Shown here piece after piece: positions 14,286 through 32,501 of a stretch of DNA of 64,000 nucleotides. The first letter of the stretch is position 1. Each line of letters opens with the position of its first letter. Both the position numbers and the translations under genes were made by a program. The notes beneath the pieces were generated by a model that was not told the DNA's origin, did not search any database, and saw only the letters and a program-made list of their open reading frames with translations. The DNA comes from Pratylenchus scribneri (lineage: Eukaryota; Nematoda; Chromadorea; Rhabditida; Pratylenchidae): contig JAQSEB010000041.1 in NCBI GenBank assembly GCA_030063045.1, forward strand, positions 2,845,501 through 2,909,500. The letters are read 5' to 3'.

Positions 14286-14603
14286 ATGGCTAGCAATAGT
14301 AGCAGCAGCAATGAAAATCAAATAAATTTGAATCGACGTGAAAAGGAGGAAAATCACAGGGATGGTTCAACGCAACAGCCGTTTCAAATTCATCATCATG
14401 CCGGTCCAGAATTGATGGATGCAGAGGACAGTTTAATGGAAATGCGCTCATCATCGATGGCTAATAAATTCGAGAAGAATGAAATTGCTGTGGAAAAGCT
14501 GGCAGACAAGGTTAAACTACTAATTTTTGTTTTAAAAAGGAATATAATTTTTCAGGATTTCTATCGCGACTTTGGGGACATTTTCGATCCAGATTTCAAG
14601 TGA
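14286..14603 (+). CDS. Small acidic protein, CSNAP/COPS9-like
   Basis: A 90-residue protein from two exons (14286-14510 and 14556-14603). The intron is 45 nt and the frame is kept. The N-terminus is Ser/Asn/Gln-rich. The C-terminal third, FEKNEIAVEKLADKDFYRDF followed by GDIFDPDFK, resembles the end of CSNAP (COPS9), the smallest COP9 signalosome subunit, whose tail has an ANEKAV-x-DF-x-DFEDLF-type pattern. In CSNAP this acidic Phe-rich tail docks into the complex. The match is short and covers only the tail, so identity is a hypothesis. Human CSNAP is 57 residues, so this protein would have an extended N-terminus. It diverges from the PABP gene. Confidence 0.5.
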   Translation: MASNSSSSNENQINLNRREKEENHRDGSTQQPFQIHHHAGPELMDAEDSLMEMRSSSMANKFEKNEIAVEKLADKVKLLIFVLKRNIIFQDFYRDFGDIFDPDFK

Positions 14604-14833
14604 AGAATTTGGAATGGAAGATTAAATGCTGATCGATCCCTCATGTTTTGTTATCAAACTTTAAATTTATTGACGAATTAAATGGAATAAATTTATTCAT
14701 GCATGTGTTTAAAATCATCTTTATTTTGGATGAGTACCCGTTTCAGTAAGAAATGGGGAATTAAGTTAGAAAATAAAAATTTGTAAAATTTTGGAAGAGG
14801 GTAATATACATTTCCTTATTGGTGTTTCATTAA

Positions 14834-17800
14834 TCACATTTGTCTACATCTGATCACTTGATCTCCTCTTTGCCCATTATCCTCATCATCATCATCATTT
14901 GTGTCGCTTGCTTCACGTGTTGAACCTACGCGGTAAAGGCCCAATCCAACGGTATTCAATAATTGTTCCCAAACTAATTCTGGTGTTCGCCGTCTTCTAT
15001 TCTTCTTCATCAGTTCGTATCGGGTTGGCGTTAAGTCCCGGTCCTCCATTTCCTCTGGTTGATTACACTCGGTAAAGGCTTTCAAAGCAGTCTAAATGAT
15101 TAATTTAATTATCTATTAAAATATGTTCAAATGCTCACCGTAGATGGTTCCCAATAGCGTATTACATTATCAATTCCTGAGCTGGCCAATAAGCATCGAG
15201 TTGGATGGGGTTGGACGCAATTCACAGTGTAATTATCGCCCTTAAATTGGAATTAAATAATATTTGGCAATTTTAATTGTTGAATACCTTGAAAACTCGC
15301 AAGACTTTTTGCGTCTTTCGCTCCCAAATGAAAATGGAACCACAATCTATCAAATAAACATGCAAATTTATTATTTTTTTGAATTTACCGCTTCCTGCAA
15401 CAATAAATTGGTCATCACCGCCGAACCATTCCGCCTCTTTGATGTCCGTATTCATATTTTGATGCCCAATGAATCGGTCCAAATAATCTCTATAATCACT
15501 TCCGAATGACCACTCCGGGAATTCTTCTGTAATAAATGTGGTATAATGGAATATTTTAAAATTTAAATTTGGTTCAAATAAATAATATTTGCTCATTAAT
15601 TTCATTAAATCGTGTAAACCAAAAATAAAATTCTATTTTATTTTTTATTAAGTGTCCAAATTAGTTAATTATCCACAATTAAATACCTTCTTTCGGTTTG
15701 TCATCCTCCAATTTTTTGACCATTTGTTCAGCATTTACATCTTCTCCATACAATTTTTGATAAATTTCGTACGATTGTCGTGCATACTGAATTTAATTTA
15801 TTAAAATTAAATTAAATAATCATTACTAAATTTTTACCTTGTATTGATTCAATCCATATAAACTTTTGATCAAGCTGAGATGTGCGGCCATTTTCCCACA
15901 TTCCCCGTCCCCTTTCCAGTAGGGTAATCGAAGTGCGGACAGCGAATCGCGCATTGCTTCCAATTGATCGCCTTCCCAATTCCGGTCCATATAGCATCGA
16001 GCACGTTTTAACAAACATTCACGCAAAAATTTTGAGTTATTTGCAAGGACAGTTTGAATCCTCTCATCAATGTTGGTAGGTTGGATGGCGTAAATGTGTC
16101 TGGGCAATCTGAAAAGACCAACTTTTTAATATAAATTAGTATATTAAATTAAAAGGCCAAAATTAAAATTTTCATAATTAAATTTCATTTTAATCTAATT
16201 CCAATTCATTAATTTATATTGCAGTTTTATTTACCGATTTTTCTCCAAACATTCAGCCAAAGCATCCGAATATCCATCAATAGTCCGACTGATCCATTCC
16301 ATATCATCGCTGGCGCCGGCACCAAAATCAAATGGCTCTGTTTTTTCCTGAATTTTTCCATTGGCATTTGGCCCCGGCGACATTAAGGCGAATTCGCATT
16401 CTTCAGTCAGATGGCTGAAAGGGTGATTAATTAATTTTTTGATAGCTTGGTTTTTATTGGAATTGTTTTTTACTTCAAATCATCCATTTTTTGGTTTTCC
16501 ATTTAATTTTACCTTTTAAGTGAGCAAAGGGCATCAATTTCGTTTGTCGATTTCAAATCAAAAATGTAAATATTATCCGACCCAATGTTCACCAATAATT
16601 CATCGCCACGTTGATTAAATGCCAAACTTGTTGAAAGAAGACGTCCTTCGGCGCCCACAGACCAATGAGCTGAATATTGGATATTCTTTAGTAAATTAAA
16701 TTGAGTGGAATATTACCGGGCAATAATCGCAACATTGGTTCATTTTTCATATTCCTTCGATCGTAAATTGGGACCATCGGGTTACTAATGCCCAAAGCCA
16801 ATTGTTCGGGTCGAATTTGGTTCAGTGCCAATGTTTTTAGAGGTCCATATTGATCAGAGAAGTCAAATTCCAGAGGTGCATTGTTCTCACGGAGATCATA
16901 TTGTCTGGGAAATTTGTAAAATTATTTACAATAATTCTGATTTTTTGTGAATTTTAAAGAGAGGATTAAAATGGATGTAAAAGATGATAACAATTATTAA
17001 TAAATAAATAAAAATGAATTTCCAGTAAAAAATATTTTTAAATAAATTTTTAATTCACCAACTTGAGCATTCCATCCTCGGAGGCAGAGAAAAATAATTT
17101 AGGTTCAGTATGGCAAGTGACCAACTTTTTGACTCGTCCACCGCATTCCTTGAATAATTCAATTACAATTTTGGATAAAAAAAAAATTAAATTATAAACC
17201 CATTTTTGAATGTGCGTTGTCTGATCATTGGATGTGTTCAATTGGTCAATTTCATGAAGCAAAATTTGAGAATCGCCAGCGGCGGACAAAATCCAATGAT
17301 CTCGTGAATGGGGGACAAAGAGAACAGAGAAGATATTATTGCTATGGACGGTTGGCCTAAAAATTACAAATTAAACGGAAATATTGGAAATTTACGTACA
17401 ATCGACGAAACAATTTCCCATTTTGATGCCAAATTATAATTTGCTGATCATCGGAGCCACTCGCAAGCAAACTGCCAAAAATTGGAAAATTTAACAAATA
17501 TTTTGTGTTATCGGATATTTTAAATTGGTTAGATGATTTTTATTTATGGTATATTTAAATGGAAATTCTCCCAGCAATATTTGAACTTTTTGCTCATTAA
17601 AATGTTTTCTGCTTACCTTCCAGAGTGATTCCAACAAATGCTGTTAACGCATCCATCATGGCCCTGAATAATAATATTATTTCCAAATAAATTTGATAAT
17701 TATTTTAAATACTTTAAGGGTGAATGTGTGCCGCATTGTATTTAATTGATCGTGAGTAACAATTTGGGCCCGTTGCAAACCAATTGAACATTCCGGTTCA

Positions 17801-17841
17801 ATTTCCCGCTGATTGATCCACTCAACAAAAGTTTTATCCAT
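14834..17841 (-). CDS. WD40/TPR protein, WDTC1 (adipose) family
   Basis: WDTC1 is a substrate receptor (DCAF) for CUL4-DDB1 ubiquitin ligases and restrains fat storage in animals. The N-terminus MDKTFVEWINQREIEPECSI leads to LKGHDGCVNSICWNHSGSLL and ASGSDDQQIIIW, the first WD repeat. Others follow (HSNNIFSVLFVPHSRDHWIL; LFFSASEDGMLKLYDLREN; LAFNQRGDELLVNIGSDNIY). The middle TPR-type helical region includes NSKFLRECLLKRARCYMDRN and KMAAHLSLIKSLYGLNQYK. The C-terminal WD repeats include EAEWFGGDDQFIVAGSDCGS and HPTRCLLASSGIDNVIRYWE, and an acidic tail ends NGQRGDQVIRCRQM. The WD-TPR-WD order is the WDTC1 arrangement. The phrase YDLREN sits where DCAF proteins carry a WDxR-type DDB1-binding motif. 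There are at least ten introns. Confidence 0.9.
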
Positions 17842-17982
17842 TTTTCTATTTAAAAAACATTAAAATAAAATTCACAACAATTCGGAAAAATATTAAAGAA
17901 ATATGTGATCGTCGATGAATTTATTAAATGTATTCAACAAAATTTATTTAATTAAATAACAAATAAATGTATAATTAAAAAA

Positions 17983-18929
17983 TTAGCCTTTTTCTCCTTC
18001 ATTTGATGTTTTTTCTGATGTCGATGAAGGTGTTTGAACAAGTAGTAAATTGTAAAAATCATTTTTATTCCAAAATTTCGACGTCTTCCATCCACACCAT
18101 CCACCAGTTAATATTTCTTCAATATTGTCGCGTCCATTCCCTCCATTGTTGTAGTGCGGATCAAGGACCAAATATTGGCATTCACCCAATCTGGGATTAT
18201 AATCGACGCCGAGAATTGTATGTGCCAATTGACCGCCACCTTTAAAAATAGTTTTGATGAATAATTCTTTACAAATTTTAGTCATTTTTAAATTTTTCTT
18301 TATTAGATTATACTAATTAGTGGTTTGTAATTAATCAGGAAAAAAATTAGCTAATCTTTACCGATCATCACTGGTGCTCCACCATTCTCAAAATGGAAAA
18401 TAAGTGCTCGCGCATGTTCCGATAAATCCTGTCCACTTTTTGAAGAGAGTATTTTTGAAGTAATTGAAAAGAGATTTTGCAGGCAATAAGAGAGCTCAAG
18501 CGATCCAATCCATTGCTTACTGCCAACAAATTTTGGTGGTTTATCGCCCACATCAACCAATGACTGAGAAAATATGCTTGTTAAATTAGCATAATTAGTA
18601 AAAACCTGTTGAATTTTTTGATGACTTGGAATCGCTATCGATGGGTCAGGCAAATATCCTTGCATTTTCAGCCAAGAACAGATCGTTTGGAACGATCTAT
18701 AAGCACAACCCCAGCCAGAATCATCCATTCCAATTCCATAATGGTAATAGGCATATTGTCCCTTCACTATAGCTGATTTATGCTTCGGTTGTACTTAAAT
18801 TTAATAATTTTAAATTAAAAGTTAAGTAGTTGTACCTTTTAAATTTTCGTGCGGATTACGGATTAAATTTGGCTCATTATCATCGATCTTTGGTGGGTCT
18901 TGATCATTTGAAGTTTTAGATAAAGCCAT
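17983..18929 (-). CDS. UFM1-specific protease (peptidase C78), short form
   Basis: UfSP cysteine proteases mature UFM1 and remove it from targets. The catalytic cysteine lies in GIGMDDSGWGCAYRSFQTIC. The Asp-Pro-His of the family is in QYLVLDPHYNN, preceded by GGQLAHTILGVDYNPRLGEC. GGGWCGWK-type sequence (TGGWCGWKTSKFWNKNDFYN) follows, as in UfSP2. The predicted protein starts MALSKTSNDQDPPKIDDNEP and is about 250 residues. That is close to UfSP1 and much shorter than UfSP2, which has a long N-terminal domain. No N-terminal domain exon is visible in the 680 bp upstream. I therefore call it a UfSP1-length enzyme with UfSP2-like catalytic blocks. The stop is at 17983-17985. The insert VFTNYANLTSIF near 18,590 may be retained exon or intron sequence. 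Confidence 0.88.
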
Positions 18930-19607
18930 AATGAAATTGAGGATTTGGTGGAAATTTGGAATTAACCATAAAAGGAAATAAAAAACTCAAGAATTTCGAA
19001 TAAAAGAAATGAAAATTCCGACCTTAAGAAATATACAAATAAACAAGGAAACAAATTCAAGATTTTAGGAATGAAGCGGAAATTTTGACCTCAAGAAAAA
19101 CTCAAGGTTTTTTTGAATGAAGAGGAAGGGAATTGTAATTTTGTAATGCTTCTATATGAAGCGGAGCGCTGAATTGAAGTGAGGGATAAGGAAAATTTGC
19201 AATTGCAAAAAAAACAAAACTGAAAATTGACCCGATTTTACAATCTAATTCTAATCTACATCTACATTTATTACACTAGACACCATTGAATTGAAAATGG
19301 CTAAAAAGCCATAATGAAATTGGATTCAGTGGAAATTTGCAAAAACCAAAGGTTTTTGAATAAAGAGTAGGTTTTGACCTAAGAAATATACAAATAGTAC
19401 ACAAGTTTTATTTTTAAAATTCTTTATTCAATTGTGATGTGATACAATATGAGCAATACAACAATCATACAACAATATTTACATACAATTATGATGAGTG
19501 GATACACGCAATGGGAGGGGGGTAACAACAATTATGGGAACAATATGAATGGATGGGAATGGGGGAGAAGAGAGGAGATGTCCGCAAGATCGTTGCCAAG
19601 TTGTCTT
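18930..19607. other. Intergenic, no gene seen
   Basis: AT-rich spacer. Two diverged stretches share 'aagccataatgaaattg' (18,923-18,940 and 19,303-19,320), the first overlapping the protease start codon, followed by similar text. This suggests a small local duplication. No gene recognised; a T/A-rich 3' UTR of the next minus gene lies at 19,430-19,607. Confidence 0.4.
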
Positions 19608-21003
19608 CTATTCATCGAACTTCTGCCCGGGTTTGGCCTTGCGACATAGCACCAGGAATTGCTGCACAGTTGGGCCGACGAACTGCTCCTCCTTGCCATT
19701 GATCACGGCCGATGCCTTCTCGTTGCGGATGTCCACTTTGCCCAGCGCTTGTGTCCCGTTCGGCAGCGTCAGCAGGCATGGCGAGATGTTTCCTGGAATT
19801 TTGGGAATAATTTTGATTAAAAGTTAATGTTAAAAAATAAGTCACCCACCTTTGACACTATCCACGTGGACTGGGAAGAATTGCTTCTGGTTCTTGTCGA
19901 AGATGGCGGCCTCCTTGAACGAACACCAATGGTAGTCGAATCCGCGAACATGGTCCGGCAGCTCGCACAGCACTTGAATTGATCCAATCTGGTCGGTGAA
20001 TGCCTTGCCTCCCCAGCCGAACGCAGCAGCGACCTTAAAATTGAGGGGAAACATTAAAATTGAGCTAGAGATTAAAAAAAGTAAATTTTTACCTTGCCAT
20101 TGTTGTTCCAGATGCGGCCCATCACTGGTTCTCCATGCACGTACCACAGGGCGACGAATTGATCAGCAGGATCGCCGGGTGCAGCCTTGAGTGTCCTGTC
20201 GCCAGCCTTGATTGGTTTGAATTGCGGCCAGGGATCGCCCATTTTCATGTCGACCCATTCATTTAGCATGATTCGCACTGGTGCCGGTTCCTTCGGGCAT
20301 TTGTCGCAGACGCATCCGGGTGGTCCTCCTTTGGTGTTCCTTTAAAAAATGGGGGAAAATTAGTTAAAAATCAATTTGATAAAAATTTTTGACTCACCGA
20401 ACGATGATCAGCATCTCAGCCAATGGTGTTCCAGTGATTTTCTCCGCTTTTCCGGCCTGCGAGAAGAATGCTTCCTCCGTCTTCATGTCCAAGTAGCCGA
20501 GCAATGGTCCGCCAGCACGATCCGCCCACAAGATTGGCATGGAGTTCCCGCAGCGAACCAGTTGACGAGTGTCTGCCTTCTGGAATCGGTCCTTGTACTT
20601 GATCCATTCGTACCAGTAGCCAAGCGTGTTGTGGTCTCCTTTGTATTGCAAAACCTGGAAATATGGGAGGTTTAGATCTGGTAAAATAAAAAATAAAAAA
20701 GCAGTTTACCTGGATCTGGCCGCCGAGATCCTGCTTGCCGGTGAGCTCAGCCGAATTGTAGGGGAAAGATGCCTGCACAACGCCTCCGTCGTTCCATCCA
20801 TATCCGTGAAGCGGCTTGCCGTTCTTGTACCACAGGGAAACGTACATGTTCTGTGAAAAAAAGGGACGAATTAATATTTGTTTAATAAAGGAAGAAAAAA
20901 AACGACCAACCTGCTGTCCGGTGACTTTGACTGGGTTGTCTGGGAAGGGATCGCCGATTTGCTGGAACGCCCATGTGTCTTCCTTTGGTGCTGGATTCGC
21001 CAT
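19608..21003 (-). CDS. Two-repeat protein of unknown function, likely highly expressed
   Basis: I do not recognise a named family. The start [20 protein letters not shown] and the end AKPGQKFDE are clear. Two long homologous halves are visible. The first has [35 protein letters not shown] and GYWYEW. The second has [35 protein letters not shown] and GFDYHW. Between them is a Cys/Pro-rich linker, [20 protein letters not shown]. There is no signal peptide or membrane segment, so a cytosolic protein is likely. Introns near 20,850-20,905, 20,655-20,710, 20,340-20,395, 20,035-20,090 and 19,795-19,850 have good sites. Codon choice is GC-rich in third positions compared with neighbours, which usually marks high expression in nematodes. 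A TATA-like sequence (CTTTTATAG on the plus strand near 21,125) lies upstream. Confidence 0.85.
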
Positions 21004-21444
21004 TGTCGTCTTCGTTGTTGGTCGATTTGCTTGCCTCTGTTGCTGAGTAGTCTGCTGCGTGTGTTGAGTTGATGTGGTGCACGGTGTCGTTGAGTTGCGT
21101 TGCTGAAGTTGGGTGAAATGCTCGCTTTTATAGTTCTAAATTGGCCAAAGAAAAAAACTATTCTTAATTATTGATTGATACTACGATATACATTATTGAT
21201 TATTTTACTGTACTTGCAACAGTACACCTACTATTTTGAGATGCCCCGTGAAAAATTCATATAAAAGCAGGCAAATTTTTCTGCTAAACCACGACAACGA
21301 ACCAGCAGCACACCAACCCATAATAACAACGACGACAAATCAACTCAACCCAATGTCAACAACGTCACAAAGGAACGAGTATGAAACAGGACACAGACTA
21401 ACAGGGTCAGTTTACTTTTAATTGTTTTCAATCAGATCGCGGAC

Positions 21445-21788
21445 ATGATCAAGGCGGAGCGGCTCCCCTGGCACGAATTGGACGACAGGAAAGAAGTGGA
21501 GAAGATGAAGAAGAGAGCGATGGAGGATCCGACCCGGCTTTTCAATGAAAAGGTTGGTGAAATTTTTGGATTTAATTTATTTTTCAATTTTAATTTTTTC
21601 AGGAAGTGGAGCTCCAGCGGATCTGCGAATATCTTCAAAAACAACACTACGTGGACAATTTGGACTACGACTGGATGCGCAATATGGTCAAAAGAGTGGC
21701 GAAGAGATGCAACTGCACGCTGGAACAACCCTACGATTGGAGCAGCAGGACAAACAGGAGCGGAGCCAGCGCCAAATCCCAGAAATGA
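21445..21788 (+). CDS. Small hypothetical protein
   Basis: No family recognised. Two exons (21445-21552 and 21603-21788) join in phase to give 97 residues. It starts MIKAERLPWHELDDRKEVEK. A charged helical segment leads to ICEYLQKQHYVDNLDYDWMR and then VAKRCNCTLEQPYDW, with a basic end. An AG acceptor (TTTCAATCAG, 21,425-21,434) lies 10 bp before the ATG and could receive a spliced leader or join an upstream exon near 21,353-21,408. The upstream join does not keep frame with the likely donor, so the 21445 start is preferred. The GC-rich codon use resembles the divergent gene at 19608. The 440 bp between their starts would hold both promoters. Confidence 0.55.
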
Positions 21789-22463
21789 AGATGCGATGCC
21801 AACGAATCGTGATATTCCCCCTCTCCCATTCACATTGTATTATTTTGTCCTGAATACCATCCATCCATTGTGTTTGTTGTTTTCCCACATATTCACCTTG
21901 TCGTTATTGTAATATTTTTCCATTATCTTATTGTATTGTATTGTATATGTATTTTTCTAATGTTTTTTCCAATTCATTTGAATAAATATTATTTCATGTA
22001 ATTATTTTGAAATTTTTAAGAATACCTCGTCTCCTAAAGTATGAAGTCTAAAGAAAAACTAGCTACTAGCTAGCTAAAAGCTAATTAATAAAAGTACATA
22101 TAATAGGTATAGGTAGGTAGCAGAGTCGATTGATTATTTATGATATGATCGTATAGATATTTTATTTTCATGAATGAAATAAAATGTAAAATCTCGACAC
22201 AAAAATTCTTCCGCCTCCGTCATAGCTCCGTGTCCGCCCCCGCCCTCTTCTTCTCCTGTCTAGTCTCCCTTCTCCCATCCATATCAATAGAAATTTTTCG
22301 GATGCGATGCAGCAGGTTCTGGCTTGAATAAATAGAAAATTTTATGAACCCTGACAATGACAAGCGTAGCGTGAATTCCCAATTAAAATCCAACTACCAA
22401 TTTTTTATTACGTTATTAAATTAAAATTTTTAGAAAGAAAATTAAATCATCTTAAATTGAAAA
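21789..22463. other. Intergenic, 3' UTR and RPS26 upstream
   Basis: Contains AATAAA signals (near 21,980) for the small hypothetical gene. A strongly pyrimidine-rich stretch at 22,205-22,280 is followed by the RPS26 5' region. No other gene seen. Confidence 0.5.
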
Positions 22464-22947
22464 ATGACGAAGAAGCGACGCAATAACGGAAGGAACAAGA
22501 ATGGCCGTGGACATGTCAAGCCAATTCGCTGCACCAATTGTGGTCGATCGTGCCCAAAGGATAAGGCCATCAAAAAATTTGTTGTGCGCAACATTGTGGA
22601 GGCGGCAGCCGTTCGTGATATCACCGACGCATCCGTCTATGATCGTAATTTTATTCCAACTTTGATCATTAAATTGAATATTCAGAATATGCACTGCCGA
22701 AATTGTACCACAAGTTGCATTATTGTGTTTCTTGTGCCATCCACAGCAAAGTGGTTCGCAATCGTTCACGTGAGGCTCGCAAGGATCGAAACCCACCGCC
22801 GCGATTTGGGCAGCGCACAACCACAAGTGACCGACCACCACGTCCAGGAGCTCCCACTGGAGGTTTCATATTCCCAAATTATATTTTTTAACATTGAAAT
22901 TAAAAGGTCCGGGCGGAGCTGGAGGAGTGCCGGCAATCCGTGGATGA
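22464..22947 (+). CDS. rps-26: 40S ribosomal protein S26 (eS26)
   Basis: A structural protein of the small ribosomal subunit, near the mRNA exit channel. The start [20 protein letters not shown] is followed by [19 protein letters not shown], the first half of the zinc-binding site. [20 protein letters not shown] holds the second Cys pair. Three exons (22464-22644, 22686-22862, 22907-22947) sum to 133 codons including the stop. Frame is kept through VYD-QYAL and TG-GPGGAGG. The C-terminus is a Pro/Gly-rich tail ending GGVPAIRG. Sequence and length are those of ordinary eukaryotic eS26. Confidence 0.97.
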
Positions 22948-23490
22948 ACAAGAAGAGAAGGAAAGATGACCGTAAACAAGGAAAGATGACCGCATATGGG
23001 TCAATATAAAAATTGTTAACTTTTTCCTTTGATCATTTAATTGAAAATTGTTGATAAAACGAATTTATCGAAAAAACAAATTTAGAATTTACAAAGGTAT
23101 AAGGTTTTTACTATTAAGACCAAACTGTTATATTAGTTGTGTTGCGATGTATGTATTGTTATTGTTACAATTTTTGAGGAATAATAATTCCATTTATTAC
23201 AATTAGCAATTAAAATACCTATTCCTTAACTAATTAAAGTGGAAAATGGATATTCACAGTTCAATTTCTATTATTGTCTTAATTACATACCAAATAACTT
23301 CTAATAAATAATCAAGAGTACATAAATTTATTTATTTAGTCGATTAATTAAATTAAATTATAATATGAATAAATAATTATAAGATCTTTTGTAAATCAAT
23401 CTGTGATTATGTCAAAAATGAGAATATGGAATGAAGTGAAATATAGGTAAAATGTATATTTGGTCACAATAAAATTGTCTATTGAATGAG
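22948..23490. other. Convergent 3' regions of RPS26 and DGAT2-like gene
   Basis: AT-rich spacer of about 540 bp. No gene or repeat recognised. Confidence 0.5.
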
Positions 23491-24928
23491 TCAATGGAGT
23501 TGAAGATGCACATCCTTTGGAATACCATATTGATGTTTATAAGTTTCAAAGAGTTCGCACAATGCCGCACAATATCGGTGATGGATTGCCTCAATTTGGG
23601 CCCGATTTGGATTATGGATCTTCTTCACTTCGATTGGGGTGCCAACAATTGTGTGAATTGGTCTACGGCGTGGAAGTAGTCCAAAATGTGCGGAGAAGAA
23701 GCCGCAGCCCATTATTAGTGGAGGGCAAAAGCCAAATCGTTTTTTGATGAGTGTCTTTAAAAATTATTTGTAAGCGACCGACGGAATAAATTAAAGCAAA
23801 TACCTGAATTGTCCTCAATCTGGAGCCTCTAGGATTTGGATATTGATCAAAGAGTTCATTCTCCCCGAAACTATATGATGGCACAAGATGTGTTCTTAAA
23901 AGGGTTCAAAATATTTGATTATTAAATAATATAAACCCAGTTTCCAAAGCAATTCGGCAAAATCCACGCCTTCCCAGAACATTCAAACGATGTTGACCCG
24001 GATGAGCATCGAGAACTTCCTTAAAATAATACTAAAATAAATAAATGAAAAATAATAAAAAAATGAAAGTTTTGGACCTTTAAAATTTCGTTAATTTATT
24101 TTGAATTAGGATCGAAATAAAAATATAATACAAAAAATTATTATTGCTATTTTTTATATGCTTTTTTAGGGATAAATATTTAATTATTTTTTATTAAAAA
24201 CCTCAGCACCGCCAATTACAATGCCAACCAATCTGCCCTTCCCTGGGTTTCGTAGTAGAAATTTCAAACTTTTTGAAGAGCTTTCCACGCCACCTTAAAA
24301 TTAACAAATTAAAAATTGAAATAAAAAGTGCCTACCAAGGCCAATGCCGATTTCGCGTCGGAAGGGAAACCAAAATTGTCCATTCAATGTCAAAATGTTG
24401 GCAGTAAGTCCGGGGAACGTTTCATGAAATCCTGTGGCCGTCGTGCACAGATGGGTGAATGCACCGACACTATAGATTCCATGCGGATGGCATCTAATAA
24501 AATTGTAATAAAACATTCAAAATAAGAAAAAAATACCCCATGATATAATTCCTATTTGGTTGAAGTTCCATCGTTTTGATCAGCCGAATTGGAAAATAAT
24601 CAGCAAAATATTTCCAAATGAAAGCAGTTTTGAACCAAGTCTAAAAATATTTTACTCAAAATTTATTCGAATTTTTACCCAATTCCTTGAGCCCATTCTG
24701 GGCGAATCCAAATCGTATACAAACCACACGGCATAAATGCAAATTGCCCACCAAAATCGAGTGAATAAAAGCACATAAAACGGGAGCCAAATTGCGATGA
24801 GCGGCGAAATAACCCAAAGGAAGCTAAAATTGAATGGAATTAATTAATTACCAAATAAAATGGAATAAACCCAAAACTAACGTATGTTGATAAACGGCGA
24901 GAATTTGAAGTAATTTTGTGCTGTACAT
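23491..24928 (-). CDS. DGAT2/MOGAT-family acyltransferase
   Basis: Enzymes of this family acylate diacyl- or monoacylglycerol with acyl-CoA in the ER to make neutral lipid. The start [20 protein letters not shown] leads into two hydrophobic helices ([19 protein letters not shown] and [16 protein letters not shown]), the usual ER hairpin. The family signature is [20 protein letters not shown], with the HPHG active-site motif. Downstream conserved blocks are [60 protein letters not shown] and [20 protein letters not shown]. The end is [15 protein letters not shown]. Order and length (about 350 residues) fit DGAT2. Whether it is DGAT2, MOGAT or a wax synthase cannot be told from motifs. An AG acceptor 26 bp upstream of the ATG may be a splice-leader site. 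Confidence 0.93.
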
Positions 24929-25256
24929 TTTGGAAAAAGGCGAACCTTTTTCACCTGAAAAGACTATAAATTCCAATTCAAATATTTAATCAATCATAAA
25001 ATATTTATTTAAAATTAAAAATTTATTATTTTACATATACTAAAGGAAGATTTCACATTTATTTATAAATTTAAAGCATAAGTACAAAAGAATAAATTTA
25101 ACTGAGGCATATTATTAGTAATTTATATTTGCAAATTGGAAAATTGAAAGGAACAATTCAGACGAGACCAAAAGAGAGGAGTGAAAGTTAAATTAATTTA
25201 AAAAGTAGTTTTTTGGTGTAAAAATTAAAAGATTGCAAATTTCATTTTGGGTGGGC
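24929..25256. other. Intergenic, no gene seen
   Basis: Short AT-rich spacer between two minus-strand genes; the promoter of the acyltransferase and the 3' UTR of the kinase. Nothing else recognised. Confidence 0.5.
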
Positions 25257-28584
<3,328 letters not shown>

Positions 28585-28930
28585 TCCTCTGAAGAATAAA
28601 AATTGACTTCGATTATTATAAAAAAAGTTGGGTGAAAATAAATAATTGAACTCATAAGTCATAACATTCACATCAAACTAGAAAATACAAAGAACTTGAT
28701 AGAATTTGGAAATCGAAATCCTATTTTATTGCGATGTAGATGTTTTTTATCGAAATTTTAATGTAGATTATTAAAGGCTTGAGTTTTTTTTTGTGAAATT
28801 CTTGAAAATGTCATCATTTTTTTAAGAAATTTTTCTTCATTTATTTTGTTAATTAATGAGATTATATTTTTTTAGAAAATTCTTAAAATTCCACTGCCAA
28901 ATTCCTCTAATTATTGTATTTAATCCAAAA
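28585..28930. promoter_or_regulatory. Bidirectional upstream region of two Src kinases
   Basis: Only 346 bp separates the divergent start codons of the two Src paralogues, so promoter elements are probably shared. The sequence is AT-rich with T tracts (28,785-28,870). No defined site was recognised. Confidence 0.55.
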
Positions 28931-32008
<3,078 letters not shown>

Positions 32009-32501
32009 TTTTGTTCAAATCGATTTATTTTATACAAAAATAAGCAAAAATAATTCCCAGCAAATATTTTTCACTCATCCAATTTTAATATTCAAAATTT
32101 TTCCCTAATATCCATCCTACACTTTTATTTGTATTTCTACTGCCACCCCAATGTCCAGTCCATTCACAAATCTTTTTTGCCAGTATTTATTAAATCTTCT
32201 GCCCTTGTTTGCCCCTTCTTCTTCCAAAATCTTTCACCAGATTTTCTCCATTCCCTTCAAAAATGTATTTTATTTTCACTTATTCATTTTCTTAAAATAT
32301 TTCCTGTCCAATCAAATTTTATTTAAATTTTTTATTATTTCACATAAAAGAATAAATTAATCAAAATTGAATGCAAAATTAAATGTTAATAAAATGAAAC
32401 AAGGCAAGAGTATAAAATAATGCCCGTGGGGAAATGGAAATGAACAAAATAAAATAATTAAAATTGAATGGAATGTGTGTTCCTATTCCTGTTCTGCTTT
32501 T
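32009..32501. other. Convergent 3' regions
   Basis: AT- and pyrimidine-rich spacer between kinase B and the CEP97-like gene. AATAAA-like signals occur near 32,350. No gene seen. Confidence 0.5.
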
